Positions 18,285-25,700 of a stretch of 64,000 nucleotides of DNA are shown here, piece after piece. The DNA is taken from the NCBI RefSeq assembly GCF_014695775.1, contig NZ_JACJOX010000020.1, positions 124,001 to 188,000 on the forward strand, written 5' to 3'. Source of the DNA: Leptolyngbya sp. FACHB-60. Lineage in GTDB: Bacteria > Cyanobacteriota > Cyanobacteriia > Phormidesmidales > Phormidesmidaceae. Position 1 is the stretch's first letter. Every line of letters starts with the position of its first letter. The notes below the pieces were generated by a model that saw nothing but the letters and a program-made list of their open reading frames with translations, made no database searches and was not told the origin of the DNA. Made by a program: the position numbers and the translations under genes.

Positions 18285-19205
18285 ATGAGACGTCGTCGTC
18301 AAGAGAGCCGTTGGATTCATCGCTGGTCGCGCTGGCTGGTGGCGGGGATCGCCTTGATCGGTGCTCTGGGTACGGGTTATCTGACCATTGCTAAGCTGAC
18401 TGGCGGTGGGGCCTGCCCCACAGAAGGGTGCGATCGCGTGCTCTCTAGCCCCTGGGGCACCGTATTTGGCCTGCCCCTGACGCTGTTTGGCTGTTTGGCC
18501 TACGGCACTATGCTAGTGCTGGCCGTTGCCCCTCTATTAGTTAATGCCGATACAAACAAGCCTCTGCGCCAGAAGCTTGAAACCTGGACCTGGCCGCTGA
18601 TGTTTATGCTGGCCTCGGCCATGCTGGTGTTTAGCGGCTATCTGATGACGGTGCTGGCCTTTGAGCTACAGGCGGTTTGCCCCTACTGCATTGGCTCGGC
18701 GCTGTTCGCCATCTCCATGTTTGTGATTATTTTGCTGGGCAACCATTGGGATGACCTTGGCCAGATCGCCTTCATCGGCCTGATTGTGGGCGTCGTAACC
18801 ATCGTCGCGACCCTGGCTGTTTATGCCCCTATTAACGCTGCAGGTAGCCCCAGCAGCAACGTCGCCGGGCAGGCCGGGCCACCGATTACCAGCGCCTCTG
18901 GCCCCGCCGAAGTTGCCTTGGCCAACCACCTTAAAGAGGTCGGCGCTACTATGTATGGCGCTTGGTGGTGCCCCCACTGCCACGACCAAAAACAGCTGTT
19001 TGGGGCTGAAGCCGCTGCCGCAATCAACTATGTAGAGTGTGCAGAAGACGGCCAAAACCCCCAGGTCGCGGTGTGTCGGTCGAAACCCGAAATTACCGGC
19101 TTCCCCAGTTGGGAGATCAACGGCGAGTTTTATCCGGGCACCCAGAGCCTAGCGCGTCTGGCGGAGCTAACAAACTACAGTGGCCCAACGAATTTTCAGC
19201 GCTAG
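18285..19205 (+). CDS. VKOR-thioredoxin fusion, disulfide-forming membrane oxidoreductase
   Basis: The N-terminal vitamin K epoxide reductase domain has about five membrane helices. It carries a loop cysteine pair (GGACPTEGC, about 50 residues in) and the CPYC active site that passes electrons to quinone. A periplasmic or lumenal thioredoxin-like domain follows with WWCPHC. Together they oxidise protein thiols. Cyanobacterial and plastid (LTO1) homologues support disulfide formation and photosystem II assembly. The frame is open to a TTG at 18267, but ATG 18285 has GAGAGG seven bases upstream. A hairpin follows the gene. Confidence 0.93.
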   Translation: MRRRRQESRWIHRWSRWLVAGIALIGALGTGYLTIAKLTGGGACPTEGCDRVLSSPWGTVFGLPLTLFGCLAYGTMLVLAVAPLLVNADTNKPLRQKLETWTWPLMFMLASAMLVFSGYLMTVLAFELQAVCPYCIGSALFAISMFVIILLGNHWDDLGQIAFIGLIVGVVTIVATLAVYAPINAAGSPSSNVAGQAGPPITSASGPAEVALANHLKEVGATMYGAWWCPHCHDQKQLFGAEAAAAINYVECAEDGQNPQVAVCRSKPEITGFPSWEINGEFYPGTQSLARLAELTNYSGPTNFQR

Positions 19206-19239
19206 AGGCTTGAAGTCACACAAATTGCGCTAGTGCTTT

Positions 19240-19280
19240 GAAACGGCTGGTACCCAACCATATAGGGTGTCAGCCGTTTC
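19240..19280 (+). terminator. hairpin after the VKOR gene
   Basis: A perfect 10-bp stem GAAACGGCTG/CAGCCGTTTC with a 21-base loop lies 35 bases after the stop. There is no T-run, so termination strength is uncertain. Confidence 0.45.
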
Positions 19281-19346
19281 AGTTATGAACTGACGCCTTT
19301 AAGCAAATGCTTGATCAGCTCTAATCTAATCATCAAGCCAAGGTTA

Positions 19347-19733
19347 ATGATTAGATTTAATACTAAGTATTTTTATCTAGCAATTTTATTGTTTCTGATT
19401 GAAGCCTCGATCGCGATTTTTCTAGACGATCGCATCATTCGCCCTTTAGTTGGCGATATTTTGGTTGTTGTTCTCATCTACTGCTTCATCAAAGCCTTTT
19501 GGCAAATTCGGACTATCACTGCGGCCTTGGGGGTCTTTGCCTTTGCCTGCCTCATTGAAGGGCTGCAATATCTTCAGCTAGTCGATCGCCTCGGACTGCG
19601 CGACAACCGGCTAATTGCCACCGTACTCGGCACTACCTTTGATAGCAAAGACATTCTGGCCTATGCGATCGGTGCCGCCCTAGTGCTGGTTGTGGAGCAT
19701 CGCCCTGTGGCGTCTGGACGATGGAATAGATAG
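19347..19733 (+). CDS. DUF2809 family membrane protein
   Basis: About 128 residues with four hydrophobic helices make up almost the whole protein. The patterns RIIRPLVGDILVVVLIYCFI, FACLIEGLQYLQ and DILAYAIGAALVLVVE match the DUF2809 family of small inner-membrane proteins with no assigned role. ATG 19347 lies after AAGG. An in-frame TTG at 19311 would add an unlikely 12-residue extension. The A+T-rich start contrasts with its neighbours. Confidence 0.82.
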   Translation: MIRFNTKYFYLAILLFLIEASIAIFLDDRIIRPLVGDILVVVLIYCFIKAFWQIRTITAALGVFAFACLIEGLQYLQLVDRLGLRDNRLIATVLGTTFDSKDILAYAIGAALVLVVEHRPVASGRWNR

Positions 19734-19894
19734 GTTGACCAACCGCCATTGCGCAAACTTTACTCAACTTTATCGATTTGCCCAAAATAGTTCCGGGCTG
19801 TACGACCCGTTCCATTCCGGGAATGCTGAAGCTAAGCCTGGTTGACTATCAAATGACCAGGGACCGCACAACATTACTAATGGATTAGAGAAAC

Positions 19895-20383
19895 ATGCCT
19901 AAACGCAGATTACCGCGTGGTGGTGGTACTCAAGTTGCCTTGAGCCCAGAACTAGCAGTGGCCATGATTGGTCTATTTTCAGCGTTTGCCGATGGTGATG
20001 TGTCTAGCGATGCAGAAGCCTATGCGCTGGGTGAAATGGTCAGCTGCATCGACCTGTATTCTGAATATACGGAGGAAGACTTTGCCGACTTAGGTGCCGA
20101 GATCGGCAACCTCATCAACGAGTCTGGAGTTGAAGCCGTCGTCTCCCAAGCCATTGAGACGATTAAGGATGAGGGCGTAGAAGAAGCCGCCTTTATTATT
20201 GCGCTAGTCGTTCTCGTTTCAGACGGTGAAGTGCCCGAAGACGAGCAGGAGTTTATCGACGACTTGCGCCAAGCTCTCAGAATCTCTGTCGATCGAGCTG
20301 ACGAAATTGTAAGCGAGCTTTTCTCTGAAGTAGAAGAAGAGGAAGAAGTTGAGGAGGAATACGACGAGAGCGAAGAAGAGTAG
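19895..20383 (+). CDS. TerB-like protein with acidic tail
   Basis: The 162-residue soluble protein resembles the TerB fold: a helical domain with two symmetrical acidic DGDVSSDAE / DGEVPEDEQ loops (about residues 30 and 112) that may bind divalent metal. The last 25 residues are almost entirely Glu and Asp. TerB-domain proteins are linked to tellurite resistance and to membrane-associated stress complexes, but isolated members like this one have no known role. No other ter genes are nearby. Two hairpins follow the stop. Confidence 0.78.
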   Translation: MPKRRLPRGGGTQVALSPELAVAMIGLFSAFADGDVSSDAEAYALGEMVSCIDLYSEYTEEDFADLGAEIGNLINESGVEAVVSQAIETIKDEGVEEAAFIIALVVLVSDGEVPEDEQEFIDDLRQALRISVDRADEIVSELFSEVEEEEEVEEEYDESEEE

Positions 20384-20400
20384 ATTCTATTTAATCCTTG

Positions 20401-20508
20401 TTAATGGCAAAAAAATGTGCCATTAATCTGGCGTTTCTAACCTCAAATAGCTTATTAAGGTGGGCATTGGGCATGATGGCATATAGCTTTCTAAGCCCAT
20501 TGCCCACC
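20401..20508. terminator. two hairpins after the TerB-like gene
   Basis: The first is a perfect 9-bp stem TTAATGGCA/TGCCATTAA (20401-20426). The second is a 14-bp stem with one mismatch, GGTGGGCATTGGGC/GCCCATTGCCCACC (20459-20508). Its core resembles the GGTGGGCA-type palindromes elsewhere in the window. It lies between convergent genes and may serve both. Confidence 0.45.
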
Positions 20509-20536
20509 TGTCTTATTTAACTCGAAGGAGATGCTT

Positions 20537-20935
20537 CTATTTCTCTTGAGAATTGGTCAGTGTTTCTACAATCTCATTCTCTTCAACAATCTCATCGAGG
20601 TTGAGCTTATCTTTGATTAATTCTCCAGCTGAGCTTTTAGATTTCTTTCCTGCATCAGCAGCAGCAGCGGCGTCAGTAGCGGCTTTGTTTTGCCATTCGC
20701 GGCGCTGCTCTCGCATTTCGCTGAGTTTTTCTTCAGGAATAATTGGCTCTGCACCTTTAGATTCTGCTTGAGCAGCAAAGCGAGACGATGCGGCTAAGGC
20801 TACCAACGAGCTAGGGGCAGGATTTGCCAGAGCTGCCGTTTGGGAAAAGCCAAACAGTGCAACCACAGCCACAAGCAACACTGCAAGGCGCTTGACAGTC
20901 ATTTTTAATGAGATATAAAGATTACGAGTTGCCAT
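20537..20935 (-). CDS. small secreted hypothetical protein
   Basis: The 132-residue protein has a clear signal peptide (positive start, LAVLLVAVVALFGFSQTAALA, cleavage after about residue 37). The mature part is hydrophilic and helical, rich in Glu, Lys and Ala. ATG 20935 has AAGGA eight bases upstream and is preferred to the second Met at 20902, although the latter would give a more standard signal peptide. I do not recognise the mature domain. It is probably periplasmic or lumenal. Confidence 0.65.
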   Translation of the reverse strand: MATRNLYISLKMTVKRLAVLLVAVVALFGFSQTAALANPAPSSLVALAASSRFAAQAESKGAEPIIPEEKLSEMREQRREWQNKAATDAAAAADAGKKSKSSAGELIKDKLNLDEIVEENEIVETLTNSQEK

Positions 20936-21314
20936 GATTTTATCCTTCTAAAAACAGAAATAAAATTTGTGGTAAGTACCGCTGAGCTACAGATTTTTTC
21001 TACTAAAAGAACGCATCTGATAACTCTAGAAAAGGCAATCAGTCAGTCAACAAGCTTCACAGCTAATGACTTCCTAGATGTGAGTAGCGTAAGTAAAAAT
21101 ACGGCCTCTAACGTCTTCCTCAAGATAGAAACGGGGCGGAAGGGTGATTGGGTAATGCTGAATTGAGGAGTGAACCTGGCAGGCAGCAGACATCGATCTG
21201 CCCAAAATCGCTAGTTGTGGGGAATGTTGCAACTCTCTAGACCGTTTCTACAATATTGATGTCAAAGGGTTTGCTCTCTTTATCTCCTTTTGCTCATAGG
21301 ATGCGTCTTTGGCA
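20936..21314. other. gap with a possible short helix-turn-helix-like frame
   Basis: This 379-base stretch contains one plus-strand frame (20969-21166, GTG start, 65 codons). Its C-terminal half, FTANDFLDVSSVSKNTAS, has a loosely winged-helix look. There is no ribosome binding site and no recognised family, so it may be a gene remnant or chance. Nothing else is evident. Confidence 0.25.
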
Positions 21315-22919
21315 TCACTGGGGCCAGATGTAGCCCAGATCGTCGATCTCTAGAGGCGTATCGGGAAAGTCGCGTTGGGTGAACTGGCGCACCAGCACCA
21401 CGCCGCCGAAGTGGTCATCGAGGTAGGGGACGCCGTTGCGATCGAGGGCGACAGGGATGATGCGCCCGCTAACGAAGTTGCCCTGGGCATCGAGGTCGGT
21501 TTGCAGAATCAGCGAGGTGCCCAAGGGGCCAACGGTAGAGAGGCTGCGGTAGCCGAGGAAATTTCCGAGAGAATAGGCAATCAGCTTGTTGTTGTACAGC
21601 TCGATCGCTCTGGGAACGTGGGGCCCATGGCCCAGCACCAGATCGGCCCCGTGGTCAACAACGGCGCGAGAGAAGCGCACTACGTTGCCGCGATTTTCGG
21701 AGTAGAACAGCTCGTCTTGATCGCGGGTGACGGTGGCATCGGTGCCTTCTTTGCCGGCGTGGAAGGAGACGACAATGATATCGGCCTGGGCGTTGGCGGT
21801 CTCTACTAGGGCGATCGCAGCCTCTATATCCTGCACCCGGTTGTGCTCTTGATAGTTGCTAAAGCCAATGAACGCCACGGTTTGCCCTTGGGCCTCGACG
21901 TACAAAATTTCGCCTTTACGGCCCACGGCCTTCATGCCTGCTGCTTCGATGTGGGCGATGGTATCGGTGAAGCCCTGCTCAAAGAAATCCATGGAGTGGT
22001 TGTTGGCTACGCTCAAAACGTCAAACCCGGCCTCTTTGAGCACGCTGGCGTACCAGGGTGGGGTGCGAAAGGCGAAGGTATTGGCGCTGCTGGTGTCCTT
22101 GGCGCTGCTCGGCACTTCGGTGAGGGTGCTTTCAAAATTGCCGAAGGTGATATCGGCTTCGCCCAGGTGGTATTGAATGCTGCCAAACAGGTATTGCCAG
22201 TCGTCGGGCAGGCGGTAGCGCTGGTAGTCGGTACCGGGAATGATGTCGCCCACGGCCTTAATAGTCAGAGCTACGGGGGCCGCTATGTCGGGAAGCGCCA
22301 AGGCTGCGGTAGACGCTGCCGGAAGCAGGGGCTCGATCGCCTGAGTCATCCCGGCCTTGGTGGCAGGTAGTGACTGGGTTGGGCTAGATACACGCTGCTG
22401 TTCGTAACGCCATTGGGTTATCCCAGCGGCTAGGCCAAACCCGAGCACCGTCGCCATAGACAATGCTCCCCAGCGCCAGCGGTGAGGACTAGAGGCTGCT
22501 GGCGCTGGCACTGATTCCGTTGAGCTGCGAGCAGTGGGCGCGATTCCCACAGCTCCTCCTTCCGCTGACGGTCCATCGGCAAAGATGGTGGCTGGAGGCG
22601 TTGGGGCAGCGGCATTTAGGCTAAAGACCTGCTGCCAGCGGTATTCTAGGGGGCGATCGGTGCCATCCACCACTTTTAGTTCGATGATGTCAGGCAGAGC
22701 GAGGGCCGTCACTACGGTGTGAATGCGATTGATGTGCTGAGGCAGTCCATCAAGATTTGGGGCGGTGAGCAGCACGTAGAGGGTGCGATCGCGCCGAGAA
22801 ACCTCTACCCGCAACGCTGGATCGCCTAGGGTCGTGGTGAGCAGATCGGCGATCGTGGCTATGTTGCCCCGCTGGCTCTGGGGCCATGCAGACAGTTGGG
22901 TCAGATCAGCAATAGTCAC
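21315..22919 (-). CDS. CapA-family protein with N-terminal cyanobacterial domain and membrane anchor
   Basis: The 534 residues comprise an N-terminal domain of about 105 residues (QRGNIATIADLLTTTLGDP, QQHINRIHTVV type), a Pro/Ala linker and one membrane helix near residue 155. A C-terminal CapA domain runs from about residue 215 to the end. CapA domains have the calcineurin-like metallophosphatase fold (VGDIIPGTDYQ, GNFESTL, VANNHSMDFFEQG, HGPHVPR, YSLGNFLG). They act in poly-gamma-glutamate capsule formation in Bacillus. In cyanobacteria the substrate is unknown. It starts with GTG. No cap genes are adjacent. Confidence 0.88.
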   Translation of the reverse strand: MTIADLTQLSAWPQSQRGNIATIADLLTTTLGDPALRVEVSRRDRTLYVLLTAPNLDGLPQHINRIHTVVTALALPDIIELKVVDGTDRPLEYRWQQVFSLNAAAPTPPATIFADGPSAEGGAVGIAPTARSSTESVPAPAASSPHRWRWGALSMATVLGFGLAAGITQWRYEQQRVSSPTQSLPATKAGMTQAIEPLLPAASTAALALPDIAAPVALTIKAVGDIIPGTDYQRYRLPDDWQYLFGSIQYHLGEADITFGNFESTLTEVPSSAKDTSSANTFAFRTPPWYASVLKEAGFDVLSVANNHSMDFFEQGFTDTIAHIEAAGMKAVGRKGEILYVEAQGQTVAFIGFSNYQEHNRVQDIEAAIALVETANAQADIIVVSFHAGKEGTDATVTRDQDELFYSENRGNVVRFSRAVVDHGADLVLGHGPHVPRAIELYNNKLIAYSLGNFLGYRSLSTVGPLGTSLILQTDLDAQGNFVSGRIIPVALDRNGVPYLDDHFGGVVLVRQFTQRDFPDTPLEIDDLGYIWPQ

Positions 22920-23078
22920 AAATGAAACGGTATCCAGGCTCCAAAGTTAATGCAAATCATACCTTCGGAGTAAAAAGAAACTATCACCTGCCAAAAAACT
23001 GCCCTGCTAGCCAGAGGCCAACCGGGCAGAGACGGGTCTATCGAACACTGTGGAATGGGGAAATCAGCGGCGCTGCCT

Positions 23079-23498
23079 CTACCGAGACGAACCAATATCA
23101 CGGTAGAGGCCTTTACGGCGCTGTCGTTGCCGGATGGGCAAGCCAGTACCCACCAGCCCCATCAGCCCTAGCGTCGCCTTGGGGCTGGGTCGTTGAGATA
23201 CCGCTTCAGCTCGAGCTGCGGGCTGATGGGGCTGCACCGACTGGCGATGCTCAAGCCCTGCCCAAGAAAGCAGCCCTGCGACGATGAAGGTGCTGAGGTG
23301 ATTGAGAGCTTTCTCAGGAATGGGCAGATCGTAGTGGCTTTTGAAGGTTCTCGCCAAAAACCAGAAGAACAAGCCAACCCCAATCAACAGCGCAATCACG
23401 TTGATTGTAGGAGTGTGGGCAAAGGTGTAAATGGCACCGCCCATCGGGCCATCTATCGCCCCTTCAAACTCTTCGTAGGTAGTAAATGGGCTTGACAT
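23079..23498 (-). CDS. small membrane protein downstream of amt
   Basis: The 139-residue protein has an acidic N-terminal segment (TTYEEFEGAIDGPMGG) and two membrane helices (about residues 30-51 and 66-82). Its long basic, Pro/Gln/Arg-rich tail looks disordered. It starts 45 bases after amt on the same strand and has GAGGAG before its ATG, so translation is credible and co-transcription likely. I know no domain for it. A role as an Amt-associated or ammonium-related accessory is inferred from position only. Confidence 0.72.
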   Translation of the reverse strand: MSSPFTTYEEFEGAIDGPMGGAIYTFAHTPTINVIALLIGVGLFFWFLARTFKSHYDLPIPEKALNHLSTFIVAGLLSWAGLEHRQSVQPHQPAARAEAVSQRPSPKATLGLMGLVGTGLPIRQRQRRKGLYRDIGSSR

Positions 23499-23543
23499 AA
23501 AACTGGCTCCTCAAAATAGCTAATATCCTGATGAACTTTTAAC

Positions 23544-24941
23544 CTAGGGTTTGGGGGCAACCTGGGGCATCGGCACAACGGGAATATCCAAATTGCCATT
23601 TTTCTCAGGCAGGATAGAGTATTCTGGATAGCCAGCGATGCCGTAGTCAGATAAGTCTAGGCCGGTGATTTCTTGAGCTTCAGAAATACGCAGTAGGCCC
23701 ATCTTTTTCAGCACTAAGCTAACCCCATAGCCAGGCAAAAAGCCCAGCAGTAGCGCACAAATTGCTGCACCTATAATCTGAGCACCAAAATTAATGGCAG
23801 GAACACCCTCGGGTTGAGGGTAGCCAGCGGCAACAATACCCACTAAGAGCGAGCCCAGTACGCCGCAGTAGCCGTGCACTGCAAAGGCGCCTACAGCATC
23901 GTCAATGCCAGCTTTTTCGATCGCCCTGCCCACAAACGGCATGGTAAAAGCACCCAAAAAGGCCAGCAAAATCACAATCTGCGGGCTGTAGAGATCGAGC
24001 CCAGCTCCGGAGGTAATAATCCCCGCCAGGCCACCTGAAATGGTGTAGAAGGGGTCGCCCTTAGAGCCCATATAGGCCCCGACCAGACCAGCCGACAGGG
24101 CCAGGGTGGTGTTTACGCCTAGCGAAGCCAGGGTCATGGGGGTGCCATAGATGGTGATCTCGCTCGTCTGCCCTGGAACAAAGATGACGCAGGCGGCCAA
24201 AAAGGCGTAGAACCCAACGAAAATCAGCATGAGCCCCACCATGGTGAGGGGCAAGTTGTGGGGCATAATCACCCGTGGCTTGCCCTGGGCATCAAACTTG
24301 CCGATGCGGGGGCCGAGGTTAATCACCACCCCGAGGGCAAAGAAGCCCGCCACACCATGGAGCACCGCAGCGCAGCCAAAGTCGTGATAGCCCAGCTGAG
24401 TAAAGAACCAACCGTAAGGGCTCCAGCCCCAAGCGGCGGCTACCACCCAGGTAAACGAGCCCAAAATAATGGCCAGAATAGAGTAAGCCCCAATCTGAAT
24501 CCGCTCAATCACCGCCCCTGAAAGGATGGAGGCCGTGGTCATGGCAAACAGAGCAAAGGCAAACCAGAACACCCCGGTCAGGTTGTCGGCAATGTTGGGG
24601 CCAAGCGCCGGGGACCAAGGATAGGAAGCCTGCACCAGCGCTAGCACATCGCCCACCGTGCCCTCGGAGGCTGGGTCAGTCCATGGGCCGACAATGCCCC
24701 CTTGGAAGGGAAACAGGGGAAAGGCGTTGTAAACCCACCAGCCGAAGTAGAAGAACGTCAGACCTACCAAGGCTAAGGTCATTAGGTTTTTGACCATAGT
24801 AGCCAGAACGTTTTTGGACCGTGCCGCACCGCCCTCATAGGCCAAAAAGCCCACGTGAATTAACAGCATTAGAACAGAGGCCCAATAGTAGTAAGACTCT
24901 GATACAAAAGTTGCTAAAAACTCTTGTGATTCAGGAGACAT
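23544..24941 (-). CDS. amt: ammonium transporter
   Basis: This inner-membrane channel takes up ammonium. The 465 residues hold eleven hydrophobic helices. The pore twin histidines are present: first in HDFGCAAVLHGVAGFFALG (with the conserved upstream Asp), second in AFAVHGYCGVLGS. The C-terminal cytoplasmic tail (EAQEITGLDLSDYGIAGYPE) carries the GlnK/PII-interaction motif seen in Amt/Mep proteins. No glnK or glnB is adjacent. Its upstream gap of about 240 bases contains GTA-N7-TAC, one base short of a canonical NtcA site. Confidence 0.96.
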   Translation of the reverse strand: MSPESQEFLATFVSESYYYWASVLMLLIHVGFLAYEGGAARSKNVLATMVKNLMTLALVGLTFFYFGWWVYNAFPLFPFQGGIVGPWTDPASEGTVGDVLALVQASYPWSPALGPNIADNLTGVFWFAFALFAMTTASILSGAVIERIQIGAYSILAIILGSFTWVVAAAWGWSPYGWFFTQLGYHDFGCAAVLHGVAGFFALGVVINLGPRIGKFDAQGKPRVIMPHNLPLTMVGLMLIFVGFYAFLAACVIFVPGQTSEITIYGTPMTLASLGVNTTLALSAGLVGAYMGSKGDPFYTISGGLAGIITSGAGLDLYSPQIVILLAFLGAFTMPFVGRAIEKAGIDDAVGAFAVHGYCGVLGSLLVGIVAAGYPQPEGVPAINFGAQIIGAAICALLLGFLPGYGVSLVLKKMGLLRISEAQEITGLDLSDYGIAGYPEYSILPEKNGNLDIPVVPMPQVAPKP

Positions 24942-25126
24942 AGGTAACTCCTAACTGTCAGTTAAGTTGTACAAAGAATTCATCGAAACAAAACGACCAA
25001 CCCACTCAACTGCGAGCGTGCCAAGAACGAAAAAGCCGCCTCGTTCTAAAAACAATCGCTGCCAGGTCTTGAGAGATGTAGCCTATCTACGGACAGCCTT
25101 GGACCCAAAAATGAACCAGAAACTAA

Positions 25127-25163
25127 ATAACGAGCCGCACTGTCTTGATGCTCGGCTTGTTAT
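25127..25163 (-). terminator. hairpin after the DUF1989-GcvT unit
   Basis: ATAACGAGCCG pairs with CGGCTTGTTAT (one wobble). Read on the minus strand it is followed by TTTAGTTT. It lies 22 bases past the end of the last gene of the unit. Confidence 0.4.
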
Positions 25164-25184
25164 GTCAAGAGTGTGCAATGCAAA

Positions 25185-25700
25185 TTAGGTATGAGCTGTA
25201 GTCAGCGCTACTGAACCACCGCTGAACGATCGAATTAGGCGGCAAAACTTTTCGCTTTGGGACTTAGCAAAGTGCAGGTCTAAGGCAGGTTGACCGGCCA
25301 CGGGGTGATGCCAAATGAGGACGGGCAGAGCCGAAATTTGGGCGGGCACAGCACAGTGCAGAGGCAGCCCGTGCAGCCGATGGGGAGCTCTGACGGTGGC
25401 CTGGGCCGCTATCGTGGGGAACTGTTCAGCGGGTAGCGTGATGGCCCCCATCCAGCTCAACTGCTTGACCCACACCTGAAGCTGTAGAGCCGCCACAATT
25501 TGGTCGAGGGGACCGAGGTAGGTGATGCGAAAGCTGCGATCGCACAGTCTCAGCACCGCACAGGGCAGTCTCGCCAGCGTGGTTTCCATCGACTGAAAAG
25601 GCGCTAGATGATCGACCGCCTCGCCAAATAAGGTTCTCGCTGCAACCAGGCCATCGGCTCCCGCTAGATCCCAAGGAGAGGAAACCGTGAATTCATTCAT
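25185..25700 (-). CDS. small protein overlapping the DUF1989-GcvT gene; SoxG-like candidate
   Basis: The 171-residue soluble protein starts inside the end of the upstream gene (four-base ATGA overlap), a sign of translational coupling. It contains short beta-rich segments such as RLPCAVLRLCDRSFRITYLGP. Its size and its position after a GcvT-type folate domain recall the gamma subunit (SoxG) of sarcosine oxidases, but I see no decisive motif. A partner subunit for the upstream fusion protein is the simplest reading. Confidence 0.6.
   Translation of the reverse strand: MNEFTVSSPWDLAGADGLVAARTLFGEAVDHLAPFQSMETTLARLPCAVLRLCDRSFRITYLGPLDQIVAALQLQVWVKQLSWMGAITLPAEQFPTIAAQATVRAPHRLHGLPLHCAVPAQISALPVLIWHHPVAGQPALDLHFAKSQSEKFCRLIRSFSGGSVALTTAHT

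Noticed and set aside
25078-25090. NtcA-like site upstream of amt
   Set aside because: Spacing is GTA-N7-TAC rather than N8, and no matching -10 box is seen at the expected distance.
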